Shown piece after piece: positions 26,640-35,295 of a stretch of DNA of 64,000 bases (positions are counted from its first letter, which is position 1; every line of letters starts with the position of its first letter). Origin of the DNA: Sphingomonas endophytica (lineage in GTDB: Bacteria > Pseudomonadota > Alphaproteobacteria > Sphingomonadales > Sphingomonadaceae). Below the pieces are notes generated by a model that did not search any database, was not told the origin of the DNA, and saw only the letters and a program-made list of their open reading frames with translations. The stretch covers positions 124,001 through 188,000 of the forward strand of contig NZ_JACIJN010000005.1 in the NCBI RefSeq assembly GCF_014199415.1, read 5' to 3'. Made by a program: the position numbers and the translations under genes.

Positions 26640-27269
26640 ATGGGCAAGAAGAAGAAAAAGGCGCTGCGCGCCGCCGCCGAACGCGAGCATGACGCCACCG
26701 CGCCGCTGCGCGCGCTGGCGGCGGCGGGGGCGATGCGCGCGCTGACGCCGATCGCCAAGGCCACTGACGAGCCGCCGCTTCTCGCACTCGGGCTGGGTAC
26801 GCTGGCGATCGGCGCGGTGCTGCGCCGGCCGGCGCTGGCGCGCAACGGCGCGCGGATGGTGGCGAGCCACCTGCTCGCGACCGGGCTCAAGACGGTGCTG
26901 AAGGCCAGCGTCGATCGCGCGCGGCCGAATGTCGCGGGCACCGACGCAGTGCCGCGTAAGGGGCATGGCACCGACGACACCAATTTCAACGCTTTTCCCT
27001 CGGGGCACACCGCCGGTGCGGTGGCGGTGGCACAGTCGGTCGCTCACGAAGCGCCCGGCATCGGCGGTGTCGCGAGGCTGGCGGCGGGCACCGCCGGCGT
27101 GGCGCAGGTCGCGCGTGGCGCGCATTACGGCAGCGACGTGGTGGCAGGCGCGGTGATCGGCTGGCTCGCGGAGCGCGTCGCAGGCTGGGCGATCGACGCA
27201 GGCGAGCGCTTCGCCGAGACGCGGCGCGAGGTGAAGGCGGAGGCCGAAGTCGAGGCGCATCCGAGCTGA
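26640..27269 (+). CDS. PAP2 superfamily phosphatase
   Basis: A 209-residue membrane-associated phosphatase of the type-2 phosphatidic acid family. All three catalytic motifs are present: KX6RP (KASVDRARP, about 88–96), PSGH (FPSGHTAGA, about 119–127) and RX5HX3D (RGAHYGSDVVAG, about 160–171). A basic N-terminus (GKKKKK) is followed by weak hydrophobic segments. Substrates in the family include undecaprenyl pyrophosphate and phosphatidic acid. Which applies here is unknown. Confidence 0.87.
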   Translation: MGKKKKKALRAAAEREHDATAPLRALAAAGAMRALTPIAKATDEPPLLALGLGTLAIGAVLRRPALARNGARMVASHLLATGLKTVLKASVDRARPNVAGTDAVPRKGHGTDDTNFNAFPSGHTAGAVAVAQSVAHEAPGIGGVARLAAGTAGVAQVARGAHYGSDVVAGAVIGWLAERVAGWAIDAGERFAETRREVKAEAEVEAHPS

Positions 27270-27303
27270 TTTCCTCGTCGCCCGCCTTTTCAACGATTAA
27301 GGC

Positions 27304-27340
27304 AGAAGAAGCGGGGTCCCGGATCAAGTCCGGGACGACA
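27304..27340. repeat. R3 repeat, single arm
   Basis: agaagcggggtcccggatca continuing to cgggacgaca: one R3 arm with its agaagcgggg tail, in the 76-bp gap between two convergent genes, just before the stop of the β-helix protein gene. Confidence 0.75.
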
Positions 27341-27345
27341 GGACG

Positions 27346-30300
27346 TTACAGGCCCACTGCGTACAACGCGTGGTGTGAAAGGATGTAGAGTGTCCGCTGG
27401 TCCGTGCCGCCGAGCAGCAATTGCAGTGGGCGTTCGGGGACGTCGATTCGGCGGGTCATTGAACCGTCCGGCGCGTAGACGAACACCTGTCCATTCGCGA
27501 CGTACAGGTTGCCGGTCTCGTCCCGCGTAACGCTCTCGCCGCCGCGGGGAGCGACAACTTTCAGGTCGGTCACCTGTCCGCCTGCGCCGACCAAGCCGCT
27601 GTAGGTGAGGTTCTCCGAGGCGTTGGTCAGCGTCACCCGGCTTCCCGGCGCTGCGCCGACGAAGCCATAGGAATCAAGCGTGTCCGACCAGCGCCAGCCG
27701 AGATGATCGTCCGGCCCCTGGTTCCAGACGCGGAATGCCGGCAGCGCCAGCGACCCGTCGGGCGAGCGATATTCCTGCGGCTTCGCCTCGCCGAGCTTGG
27801 TGGTGAAGAAGGACGCGATTGGCGGATAGTCGTAGGTCGCCGGGTCGATCCGGTCCGCGAATTCGCCGTTCGCCCAGACGTTTACCGGCAGGAGCGTCGT
27901 CGCCTTGTCGCTCGCGCGTGCGGCGGTCGGGGCGATCGCGCGGATATCGTCGGGGTTGGCGGGGTCGAGGCTATAGACGCTGCCGTCGCGGCCAGCGGAG
28001 GATTGCACCAGCAGGCGGCCGGAGCGGTCGACCGCGAGGTTGACCGGATCGAGCGGGGCATCCGACACGGTGGTCAGCCCCTCGGCGGGCGTAAAGCGAT
28101 GGATACGCTGGAAGAAACGATCGACGAAATACAGCTTGCCCTTGGCGTCCACTGTGCCGCCGGAGATCGAATAGAAGCCGTCCGCCAGCTTCGTTACGCC
28201 GGAAGTGACTGGAATCGCTAGCTCAGCGGTCGCAGTGGCGGGTGCGGCGGGAATGTCGAGGCTGGCGAACTCGCGTTCGCGGACTTCCTGACGGCGGGTC
28301 ATGTCCTTGATGCTGTTTTCAAAGGGGAATTTGCTGGCGCGCAAATAGGTGCCGCAGCCCTTGGCGTCGCAGCTCGCGAAGCCGCTCTCGGCGTTCACAT
28401 GGACGTTACGGAAGCGGATACCGCCCGAATTGAACAACTTGACCGCGGCATCCATCGGCTTGATCGTCCGCGTCACGCGATAGCCGTGGTAATTGGCGAA
28501 CAGGATGTCGCTCGAATTATGGAACTCGGTCGAGACCGCATTGACGCCGTCGCGGACCTCCTGTTCGGTCTGCGGTGCCAGAAACTCCCAATTTTTAACC
28601 CCGTCCAAAACGATCTCGGCGCGATAATGATGCTCTGCCGAGAGCTGATAGACGTGTCCGGGCGTGCTGGTGTCGGAAACGTGGAATCCCGCCGAGGCGA
28701 GCGTGTTGGGTGACCAGATCGCCGAGAAGGTCCCGCCGCCGCCGTCGGTGACCATGATGCTGGGGTACTGGCCGTCGGGGCGCGCGCGCGGGTCGTTCTG
28801 GTTGATCGGGCTGCCCTTGGTCAGCACCGTGCCGCCGCCGCCCTGGATCTTGACGTCGTTGACCTCGGATGTCGCACCGGCCTTCCAGAGCAAGGCGGTG
28901 GCGCGACGATTGATTGCGCCGGTCCATAATCCGAGGCCGTGGACGATCGCATTGCCACCCTTGGCGCTCTCGATCATCGCTTTCGCGCCACCGATGCCGG
29001 TAAAGGCGGGGGTCTCGTCGGGCAGATAGACGTGCGTCAGGCTGGGATGGAGCGCGATCAGGACGCTGTCGGGCCGCAACCGGATCGTATCGGTGACGCG
29101 GTAGCGCCCCAGCGGCAGGTAGACGACGCGGTGCGTGTCGATCGCGCGCTGCAACGCCGCGGTATCGTCGGTGGTGTCGTCACCCTTCACGCCGAGATCG
29201 TGCGCGTTCGCCCAGTCGCGGACCGGCGGGAGCGCTCGGATCGCGGTGGCGGGGCGCTTCGGGACACGCGTCAGCGGGGTCATCGACACGTCGGTCGCGG
29301 TTTCGCCGATCGTACCGGGGCCCGCGAGCTTCAGCCCATGCGAGAAATCGGCGACGCGGTAGCGCGCGCCCTTGCCCGCGATCGTCTTGCCGGAATCACG
29401 GAAGCGCGCGAAGGTCGGCGTGTCGATCGCGATCGCATCGTCGAAGCCGATCTGGGTGAAGACGCTGTTCTCTTCCGAGATCACCACCGCCGCCTGCGAG
29501 ACGTTCTCGAAGCGGACCTGCTTGCCCCACAGCGAATCCGAATAGCCGCGGTCGATGTCGATCCCGACCGGCGTATCGCGGATCACGACATTGACGAGGG
29601 TGAGGTCAACCTCATGCTCGCGAATCGCGGCATCGCGCTGCCCGGAAAACTCGCTGTCGATCAGCGTGAACTGCCATGCCGGCGAGGTCTTCTCGGACAT
29701 GATGCCATAGCGGCCCCCGAAGAAGCGCAGGTCCTCGAACTCGTTGCCGGCCTGATAGACGCCGGCCAGCCCGGAGCCGATGTGGAAATCGACGTGGCGC
29801 AGATAGCCGTGCTGCGCGACGCGGAAGCGCACCGCGACCGCGCCGGCATTGCCGTCGCCGATCCGGAAGTCGATGTTCGACAGCGCGGAATAGAAGGTGC
29901 TGGACGTGGCGTCGAAGATCGCGGGGTCGAACGGCACGCTGGTGCGCGGCGGGACCGGCGCCTTGCCGACGCGATATTGATCCTCGCCGGTGAAGGCGAC
30001 CATCGCCGCGACGCCGCTGCCGAAGCCGGCGGTGTTGTCGCCGAGCACGATCTGCGGGCGGGTCTTGCCGATGCCGAACAGCCGCACCGCCGAGCGGACG
30101 AAGATCGTGCGCGAGATACGGTAGGTGCCCGAGGGGACGAACACCAATCCGCCATGCCCGCCCGCCGCGGCGGCATCGATCGCCTGTTGCAAGGCGGCGC
30201 TGTCGTCGGCGCGGCCGTCGCCGACCGCCTTGAGGACGATCGCGCGCGGATCGTCGGGCATGGTCTGGTAGACCGACGCGCCGGGCTTGATCCCGGGCGC

Positions 30301-30363
30301 CGCCAGCGCCGGAGTGGCGAGCACCACCGCCAGTGCCGCTCCGATCCGCCATCCTGCCCGCAT
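27346..30363 (-). CDS. secreted tandem β-helix protein (GH28-related/GH55-like) with C-terminal propeller
   Basis: A 1005-residue secreted protein. After a signal peptide (about 1–22, VLATPALAA) there are two pectate-lyase-3-like right-handed β-helix domains. Their entry motifs are VGDGRADDSAALQQAIDAA (about 46–65) and VKGDDTTDDTAALQRAID (about 390–407). Tandem helices like this recall GH55 glucanases. From about 720 the sequence (GGTVDAKGKLYFVDRFFQRIHRF) resembles an SMP-30/gluconolactonase β-propeller. Probably a polysaccharide-binding or -cleaving enzyme, substrate unknown. ATG at 30363 has GGGAGA upstream. An ATG at 30390 lacks a ribosome-binding site. Confidence 0.8.
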   Translation of the reverse strand: MRAGWRIGAALAVVLATPALAAPGIKPGASVYQTMPDDPRAIVLKAVGDGRADDSAALQQAIDAAAAGGHGGLVFVPSGTYRISRTIFVRSAVRLFGIGKTRPQIVLGDNTAGFGSGVAAMVAFTGEDQYRVGKAPVPPRTSVPFDPAIFDATSSTFYSALSNIDFRIGDGNAGAVAVRFRVAQHGYLRHVDFHIGSGLAGVYQAGNEFEDLRFFGGRYGIMSEKTSPAWQFTLIDSEFSGQRDAAIREHEVDLTLVNVVIRDTPVGIDIDRGYSDSLWGKQVRFENVSQAAVVISEENSVFTQIGFDDAIAIDTPTFARFRDSGKTIAGKGARYRVADFSHGLKLAGPGTIGETATDVSMTPLTRVPKRPATAIRALPPVRDWANAHDLGVKGDDTTDDTAALQRAIDTHRVVYLPLGRYRVTDTIRLRPDSVLIALHPSLTHVYLPDETPAFTGIGGAKAMIESAKGGNAIVHGLGLWTGAINRRATALLWKAGATSEVNDVKIQGGGGTVLTKGSPINQNDPRARPDGQYPSIMVTDGGGGTFSAIWSPNTLASAGFHVSDTSTPGHVYQLSAEHHYRAEIVLDGVKNWEFLAPQTEQEVRDGVNAVSTEFHNSSDILFANYHGYRVTRTIKPMDAAVKLFNSGGIRFRNVHVNAESGFASCDAKGCGTYLRASKFPFENSIKDMTRRQEVREREFASLDIPAAPATATAELAIPVTSGVTKLADGFYSISGGTVDAKGKLYFVDRFFQRIHRFTPAEGLTTVSDAPLDPVNLAVDRSGRLLVQSSAGRDGSVYSLDPANPDDIRAIAPTAARASDKATTLLPVNVWANGEFADRIDPATYDYPPIASFFTTKLGEAKPQEYRSPDGSLALPAFRVWNQGPDDHLGWRWSDTLDSYGFVGAAPGSRVTLTNASENLTYSGLVGAGGQVTDLKVVAPRGGESVTRDETGNLYVANGQVFVYAPDGSMTRRIDVPERPLQLLLGGTDQRTLYILSHHALYAVGL

Positions 30364-30451
30364 CACCCGTCTCCCGTCCGCTTTTCGCACTTTTGCTAGC
30401 GGTACCAGAGAGATGCTTCATGCGCGACGATGGTCGTAGGTGAGCTTCTCT

Positions 30452-30547
30452 GCCCCTCCCCCTTGGGGGAGGGGTTGGGGTGGGGGATGAGGCTCAGGTC
30501 CGCTCCCCAACCACCCCACCCCAACCCCTCCCCTGAAGGGGAGGGGC
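30452..30547. repeat. R5 paired repeat (cccctcccc arms)
   Basis: Left arm gcccctcccccttgggggag then gttggggtgggg. The right arm is its inverse, ccaccccaacccctcccctgaaggggagggg (in parts). The element fills most of the 194-bp gap between the β-helix gene and the LuxR-type gene. Only one copy is seen in the window. Confidence 0.8.
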
Positions 30548-30557
30548 TTCGCTTCTA

Positions 30558-30812
30558 TCAAGCGTAGCCCGTGTCGCCGGCCAGCGCCTGCGCCGCGATC
30601 GCGACCTGCGTGCGGTTGCGCACGTTGAGCTTGCGCATCAGCGCGGTCATGTGCGCCTTCACCGTCGCCTCGGCGATGCCGAGGTCATAGGCGATCTGTT
30701 TGTTGAGCAGCCCGGAATGGACGCCGCGCATCACCTTGAGCTGCGTCGGGGTCAATTGCGCCAGCATCGCACCGCTGATCGGTGGCGGCATGTCCTGAGC
30801 GGTCGCTTCCAT
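30558..30812 (-). CDS. stand-alone LuxR-type HTH protein
   Basis: An 84-residue protein consisting almost only of a GerE/LuxR helix–turn–helix: LTPTQLKVMRGVHSGLLNKQIAYDLGIAEATVKAHMTALMRKLNVRNRTQVA spans about 20–71. It has no receiver, PAS or autoinducer-binding domain. GGGAGGA sits 5–11 bases before the ATG at 30812, supporting the short form, although the frame is open to 31661 over the GntR gene. It may be a remnant of a response regulator or a genuine mini-regulator. It is divergent from the GntR gene and upstream of the β-helix gene. Confidence 0.78.
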   Translation of the reverse strand: MEATAQDMPPPISGAMLAQLTPTQLKVMRGVHSGLLNKQIAYDLGIAEATVKAHMTALMRKLNVRNRTQVAIAAQALAGDTGYA

Positions 30813-31016
30813 TCCTTCCTCCCGTACCGCCGCCGCACCGTCGCGCTTTCGAGCGGATTCGGTTGGACAGCTTTGCGCGTTATGCCGTGAAATGTTAGCG
30901 CTGTTCAAGTAACATGCGATAGCCAGATCGTCAAAGTTGTCGGACAGGCGGCGCGGCTCTCGCCACTCCGGTGCGGCTCGGCTAGGCTCGGGCGGACATC
31001 GCACGGGAGGGGACCG

Positions 31017-31694
31017 GTGAGCGAGGGACGACTGGCCGACCGCGCCTATGCCGCGATCGTGCGGATCATCAACGACGAAGGGCTGGCGACCGGCGACCGC
31101 CTGCCCTCCGAGGCGCGGCTCGCCGAGACCTTCGGCATGTCGCGCACGATCGTCCGCGAGGCGCTGGCGCGGCTCGCCTCCGACGGGATCACCGAGGCGC
31201 GGCGCGGCGCGGGCAGCTACGTCAAGCGGCGGCCGTCCGAGCGGCTGGGAACGCACCTGCCGCTCGACGCGCTGGCGGCGACGCTCGGCACCTATGAGGT
31301 GCGGTTCGTGCTGGAGGCGGAGGCGGCGCGGCTGGCGGCGCTGCGCCGCTCGCAGGCGCAGCTCGACGCGATCGAGGCGGCGCTGGAGGCGCTGCGCGGG
31401 GCCTTGTTCTCGAACGCGCCGGCGCATGACGAGGATTGGGCGCTGCACCTCGCGATCGTCGCGGCGACCGGCAATGCCGCCTTCGCGCCGGTGTTCGACC
31501 ATCTGCGCGACAGCGTGATGCACATCTTGCGCGCCGGGGTCGACATCTCGCGCTCGCGCCCGCCGCAGGTGATCGGGGCGATGATGGAGGAGCATGACGC
31601 GATCGTCGACGCGATCCGCGTCCGCGACGCCGATGGCGCGGCGCTGGCGATGCGCTGGCATCTGTCGCAGGGGCGTAAGCGGTTGATGCCGTGA
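31017..31694 (+). CDS. GntR family regulator, FadR/FCD type
   Basis: A 225-residue transcription factor. The winged HTH is in the first 70 residues (GDRLPSEARLAETFGMSRTIVREALARLASDGI), followed by an FCD ligand-binding domain with metal-site-like residues (HLAIVAATGN, EEHDAIVDAI). It starts with GTG at 31017, preceded by GGGAGGGG. FCD regulators usually control sugar-acid or organic-acid genes. The convergent neighbour is gluconokinase, so gluconate or uronate control is plausible but unproven. Confidence 0.87.
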   Translation: MSEGRLADRAYAAIVRIINDEGLATGDRLPSEARLAETFGMSRTIVREALARLASDGITEARRGAGSYVKRRPSERLGTHLPLDALAATLGTYEVRFVLEAEAARLAALRRSQAQLDAIEAALEALRGALFSNAPAHDEDWALHLAIVAATGNAAFAPVFDHLRDSVMHILRAGVDISRSRPPQVIGAMMEEHDAIVDAIRVRDADGAALAMRWHLSQGRKRLMP

Positions 31695-31700
31695 GGTAAT

Positions 31701-31779
31701 CCGTCATTGCGAGCGTAGCGAAGCAATCCAGGGCGTCCTGGTCCGGCGCTGGAGTGCTTCGCTACGCTCGCAACGACGG
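31701..31779. repeat. R2 paired element
   Basis: Arms gtcattgcgagcgtagcgaa and its inverse ttcgctacgctcgcaacgac around an agcaatccagg…centre. It lies in the 159-bp gap between the convergent GntR and gluconokinase genes and could form a long hairpin in either transcript. Confidence 0.85.
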
Positions 31780-31853
31780 TGGGGTGTGACGCCACCGCGG
31801 CTGGAAGATGGGAGAAGTGCGCTTCCGGGTCGAACCCGCGATGACGCTATGGG

Positions 31854-32396
31854 TCAAACCTGCTCCTTCTCAACCCACGCCAGCACCGCGCGGCAGAGCG
31901 CCTCCGGCGCATGGCCGGCGTCGAGGCGGAGGGCGCGTTCGGCGGCGCCCGGCGGCTCGAGCGTCGCGAGCTGGCTGTCGAGCAGCGTCGGCGGCATGTA
32001 ATGGCCGGTGCGCGCGCGCATCCGCCGCGCGATCTCGGCGCGGCCGGTATCGAGGAAGGCGAAACGCAACGGCAGCCCGGCCGCGGCCTCCAGCCGCGCG
32101 CGATAGGCGTGACGCAGCGCGGAACAGGCCGCCACCGCCACGCCCCCGGTGCGCGCCGCCTCGCCCAGCGCCGCGCCGAGCCGGCCGAGCCACGGCCAGC
32201 GATCCTCGTCGGTCAGCGGCGCGCCGGCTTCCATCTTCGCGACGTTCGCCGCCGAATGGTAGGTGTCGCCTTCGAGGAACGGCGCCTGCCAATGCTCGGC
32301 GAGCAAAGCGCCCAGCGTCGACTTGCCCGTCCCGCTGACGCCCATCACCACCAATGCCAGCGGCGCGCTCTCCGTCTCGCCTGCCCGTACCACCAT
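31854..32396 (-). CDS. gluconokinase
   Basis: A 180-residue P-loop kinase phosphorylating D-gluconate to 6-phosphogluconate, feeding the Entner–Doudoroff or pentose-phosphate routes. The P-loop GVSGTGKST is at about 19–27, and the family segments FLEGDTYHSAANVAKMEAGAPLTDEDRWPWL and CSALRHAYRARL are present. It is convergent with the GntR-type regulator. It could be the last gene of the ohr–gloA–DUF2238 run, 53 bp after the DUF2238 gene. Confidence 0.93.
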   Translation of the reverse strand: MVVRAGETESAPLALVVMGVSGTGKSTLGALLAEHWQAPFLEGDTYHSAANVAKMEAGAPLTDEDRWPWLGRLGAALGEAARTGGVAVAACSALRHAYRARLEAAAGLPLRFAFLDTGRAEIARRMRARTGHYMPPTLLDSQLATLEPPGAAERALRLDAGHAPEALCRAVLAWVEKEQV

Positions 32397-32449
32397 CGTT
32401 CCCTCCCGCCGCGCCGACCGCTATCGGCTCCGCGGCCACCTTCTGGCCA

Positions 32450-33115
32450 TTACGACCTTTGTCGGCGCGCCGCGCGACTTTGGTCGTAGACTGCCGCCCG
32501 CGAGCCGCGGCGCGCGATCTGCGCATCGTGGACGCGCGTCAGCAACAGCAGCGCGGCGGCCGCGCCGATCAGGCACGTCAGCATGTCCCATTGCGTATCC
32601 CATGGGTCGCCCTGGGTGCCGAGGAACGCGTCAGCCCCCTGCCCCAGCCCCATCGCCGCACCGAACTCGATCAACTCATAGGCGGCGCTGATCGCGAGGC
32701 AGCAGGCGAGCACGAGCACGGCCAGCAGGCGACCGCGCGCGATCCCGCCGCCGCGCACCAGCAGCTCGCGCACGACGATCGCGGGGACGAAGCCCTGCGC
32801 GAAATGCCCGACGCGGTCGTACGGGTTGCGCGCCAGGTGCAGCCAGTCCTGCACGACGAAGCCGGCGGGCACGCGTGCATAACTATAGGCGCCGCCGATC
32901 ATCAGGACGATACCATGTGCGGCGATCAGCCCGAGGGCGAGCGGCGTCAGCGGAAAGCGCGGGTGCGTCCACCACAATACCGGCAGCGCGATCCATACCG
33001 GCGCGACTTCCATCCACCATGTCGCGCGGTCGGACGGGTGCCAGCCGGAGAGGATCAGGCCAGCGACCCACAGCAAGGTCAGCGCCGCCAGCGGGCGGCG
33101 ATCCGTGGTCGTCAT
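32450..33115 (-). CDS. DUF2238 (YjdF-like) membrane protein
   Basis: A 221-residue inner-membrane protein with about six helices. NPYDRVGHFAQGFVPA (about 98–113) and DAFLGTQGDPWDTQWDMLTCLIG (about 162–184) are hallmarks of DUF2238/YjdF. Function unknown. The C-terminal 25 residues are basic. It lies on the same strand as gloA (38 bp upstream) and gluconokinase (53 bp downstream). Confidence 0.88.
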   Translation of the reverse strand: MTTTDRRPLAALTLLWVAGLILSGWHPSDRATWWMEVAPVWIALPVLWWTHPRFPLTPLALGLIAAHGIVLMIGGAYSYARVPAGFVVQDWLHLARNPYDRVGHFAQGFVPAIVVRELLVRGGGIARGRLLAVLVLACCLAISAAYELIEFGAAMGLGQGADAFLGTQGDPWDTQWDMLTCLIGAAAALLLLTRVHDAQIARRGSRAAVYDQSRAARRQRS

Positions 33116-33153
33116 CGCGGCAGGCTAGACGCGCCCCGCCACCTTTCCCAGCG

Positions 33154-33666
33154 TCAATCCGCCGCGGCGACCGCGGCGGTCATCCCCGATGGCGACAGGA
33201 TTTCGATCCAGTAACCGTCGGGGTCGGTAATGAAGGCGATGTCCTTCATCGTCCCGTCCTGCGGGCGCTTCCTGAACGGCACGCCCAGCTCCTCGAACCG
33301 CGCGCAGGCCGCCGCGACGTCGGGCACCGAGATGCCGATATGGCCGAAGCCGCGCGGGTCGTCGTTGCCGCTGTGATAGCCGCCGAACGCCGGGTCGCTT
33401 TCGGTGCCCCAATTGTGCGTCAGCTCCAGCGTCGTCTCGCGCGTGAAGATGAAGCGCGCGCGTTCGGCCGGGTCGGCGGGCACCGTCTCGGCCTCGCCTA
33501 GATAGGCGAGGAAATAGAGCGAGAAGCGCATGTCGGCGAAGTCGAGCTGCTGGAGCAGCGTCATGCCCAGCACGTCGCGGTAGAAGGCCAGCGACGGCCC
33601 GGGGTCGCGGATGCGGAGCATCGTCTGGTTGAGCGCGAACCCTTCGGTGCCGGGCGTGCGGCACAT
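33154..33666 (-). CDS. gloA: lactoylglutathione lyase (glyoxalase I)
   Basis: A 170-residue glyoxalase I converting the methylglyoxal–glutathione hemithioacetal to S-lactoylglutathione. Metal ligands are in QTMLRIRDP (Q14), [13 protein letters not shown] (E near 81), HIGISVPD (H near 109) and WIEILSP (E near 155). The length and the insertion LTHNWGTE fit the zinc-dependent eukaryote-like class. GGAGAAG precedes the ATG, 13 bp after the ohr stop, so ohr and gloA probably share a transcript. Confidence 0.95.
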   Translation of the reverse strand: MCRTPGTEGFALNQTMLRIRDPGPSLAFYRDVLGMTLLQQLDFADMRFSLYFLAYLGEAETVPADPAERARFIFTRETTLELTHNWGTESDPAFGGYHSGNDDPRGFGHIGISVPDVAAACARFEELGVPFRKRPQDGTMKDIAFITDPDGYWIEILSPSGMTAAVAAAD

Positions 33667-33679
33667 GGTCTTCTCCGGA

Positions 33680-34111
33680 TCAGGCGAGCGTCAGGCCGAC
33701 GTCGACATTGCCGCGCGTGGCGTTGGAATAGGGGCAGATCTGGTGCGCGGTGTCGACCAGCTGCTGCGCCTGATCCCTGTCCACGCCGGGCAGGTCGACG
33801 ACGAGGTCGGCGGTGATGCCGAACCCACCCGCCGAACGCGGACCGATCCCGACGGTTGCGGTGACCTTGGTCTCGGCAGGTACCTTCACCTTGAGCTGCT
33901 GACCGGCGACCTTGAGCGCGCCGAGGAAGCATGCCGAATAGCCGGCGGCGAACAATTGCTCGGGGTTGCTCCCCTCGCCGCCCGCGCCGCCCAGTTCCTT
34001 CGGGGTCGACAGCGCGACCTCGAAGCGGCCGTCCTCGCTGCGGGCGCGGCCGTCGCGGCCACCGGTGGCGGAAGCGGTCGTGGCATATTTGACGTCGACG
34101 GACATGGGCAT
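33680..34111 (-). CDS. ohr: organic hydroperoxide resistance protein Ohr
   Basis: A 143-residue thiol peroxidase of the Ohr/OsmC fold that reduces organic hydroperoxides. The two redox cysteines are in [10 protein letters not shown] (near 60) and [11 protein letters not shown] (near 125), and the assisting Arg is in the N-terminal part. ATG at 34111 is preferred: AAGGA lies just upstream. A second ATG is at 34105. It is divergent from ohrR, with two matching palindromes between them. Confidence 0.95.
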   Translation of the reverse strand: MPMSVDVKYATTASATGGRDGRARSEDGRFEVALSTPKELGGAGGEGSNPEQLFAAGYSACFLGALKVAGQQLKVKVPAETKVTATVGIGPRSAGGFGITADLVVDLPGVDRDQAQQLVDTAHQICPYSNATRGNVDVGLTLA

Positions 34112-34131
34112 GATCCTTATTTCGATAATCG

Positions 34132-34143
34132 ATATCGCGATAT
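34132..34143. promoter_or_regulatory. OhrR operator candidate, site 1
   Basis: Perfect palindrome ATATCGCGATAT, 21 bp upstream of the ohr start, overlapping an AT-rich tract (tatatata) that could hold the −10. It shares the 10-base core TATCGCGATA with site 2. Confidence 0.7.
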
Positions 34144-34177
34144 ATATACGCACATGATGCTAAGTCCAGCGAAAAGA

Positions 34178-34189
34178 TTATCGCGATAA
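34178..34189. promoter_or_regulatory. OhrR operator candidate, site 2
   Basis: Perfect palindrome TTATCGCGATAA, 25 bp upstream of the ohrR start, with its centre 46 bp from that of site 1. The same TATCGCGATA core at both promoters suggests that one dimeric MarR-type repressor controls both genes. Confidence 0.7.
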
Positions 34190-34213
34190 GGATAAAGCTG
34201 CTAAGCCCCTGCC

Positions 34214-34654
34214 ATGGCTGACGCACGTCCGCTCGATGAGCAGCTCTGCTTCTCGCTCTATTCCGCGAGCATGGCGGTCGGGCGCGCGTACAAGCCGCTG
34301 CTCGACGCCATCGGGATCACCTATCCGCAATATCTCGTACTCCATGCCTTGTGGGAGCAGGACGCGCGCACGATCGGCGCGATCGCCGAACGACTGGCGC
34401 TCGAATCGAGCACGGTGACGCCGCTGGTCAAGCGGCTGGAGGCGGCCGGGCATGTCACGCGCCAGCGCAACCCGGATGACGAGCGAAAGGTGCGCGTGCT
34501 GCTGACCGACAGCGGACGCGCGTTGCGCCAGCGTTGCGGGTGTCTGGCCGAGGAGCTGGTCGCGCGCAGCGGGCTGTCGCTCGATCAGCTTGCCAGCCTC
34601 AACCGGCAGGTCGCGGCGTTGCGCAGCGCGCTCGCCAGTAATCCCCAAAGCTGA
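34214..34654 (+). CDS. ohrR: organic peroxide-sensing MarR family repressor OhrR
   Basis: A 146-residue winged-helix regulator. The peroxide-sensing cysteine is in QLCFSLYSAS (C12), the position typical of OhrR. The HTH and wing are in TIGAIAERLALESSTVTPLVKRLEAAGHVTRQRNPDDERKV (about 53–93). Oxidation of C12 by organic hydroperoxides would release DNA and derepress ohr. A second cysteine pair near 107–109 (QRCGCL) could form mixed disulfides. Divergent from ohr with two palindromes between. Confidence 0.94.
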   Translation: MADARPLDEQLCFSLYSASMAVGRAYKPLLDAIGITYPQYLVLHALWEQDARTIGAIAERLALESSTVTPLVKRLEAAGHVTRQRNPDDERKVRVLLTDSGRALRQRCGCLAEELVARSGLSLDQLASLNRQVAALRSALASNPQS

Positions 34655-34784
34655 ACGAACCCGTCGCGTTCGCGACAAAGTGACACACTTTTGCGGGGTT
34701 GCCGGGACGGGGCTGCGACAGCCGCTGCCTATCTTCGTCCTTGTACCGCCGCAGATTGCGGTGCCAGTGCAAAGGAGCGTCACC

Positions 34785-35102
34785 ATGAACCGTTTTCACC
34801 TGCTGATCGCCGGGATCGGCCTCGCCGGCGTCACCGTTCCGGTCGCGGCGAGCGCCGCGCCGTGGCAGTCGATCAACGCGCGACAGGAGCGGCTCGACCA
34901 GCGGATCGATCAGGGCATCCGCAACGGCAAGCTCGATCGCCGCGAGGCGACCCGGCTACGCCGCGACTCGCGCCAGCTCGCCCAGCTTGAAACACGCTAT
35001 CGCCGCAGCGGCGGGCTCTCGAACCGGGAGCGCCAGGACCTCAACCGCCGTTTCGACGCGCTGAGCGCGCGCGTCCGCTGGGACAAGCACGACCGGCGCT
35101 AA
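34785..35102 (+). CDS. small periplasmic protein of unknown function
   Basis: A 105-residue secreted protein. The signal peptide is about 1–25 (VPVAASA) and the mature part is almost entirely charged and helical, with arginine-rich heptad-like spacing (RQERLDQRIDQGIRNGKLDRREATRLRRDS). AAAGGAG lies just before the ATG at 34785. Similar short proteins occur widely in sphingomonads. No function is assigned. Confidence 0.75.
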   Translation: MNRFHLLIAGIGLAGVTVPVAASAAPWQSINARQERLDQRIDQGIRNGKLDRREATRLRRDSRQLAQLETRYRRSGGLSNRERQDLNRRFDALSARVRWDKHDRR

Positions 35103-35123
35103 TGCCGATTGACGGCCTTCCTC

Positions 35124-35232
35124 CGTCATCCCGGACCCTTCGACGAAGCTCAGGAGAGCCTTGATCCGGGATCCCGCTTCCTTCCGCGACCGCCGCGAAG
35201 AAGCGGGGCCCCGGATCAGGTCCGGGGCGACG
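35124..35232. repeat. R3 paired element with a sequence inserted in one arm
   Basis: The right arm (gaagcggggccccggatcag … gcgacg) is normal. In the left arm the core cccggacttgatccggg is split: cccggac (35130–35136) and cttgatccggg (35160–35170) are separated by about 23 bases. That insert, ccttcgacgaagctcaggag…, resembles one arm of the R6 sequence seen at 41.6 kb. The element lies between the small-protein gene and the GST gene. Confidence 0.75.
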
Positions 35233-35295
35233 ATGGGGAGCGTTCGAGGCGAAACGCCCACGGCTACCGCGTAGACCCTCGATGGCGATCCGCCG

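Noticed and set aside
30558..31661. Long version of the LuxR-type gene
   Set aside because: The upstream part lies antisense to the GntR gene and has no homology. A good ribosome-binding site supports the 84-residue start at 30812.
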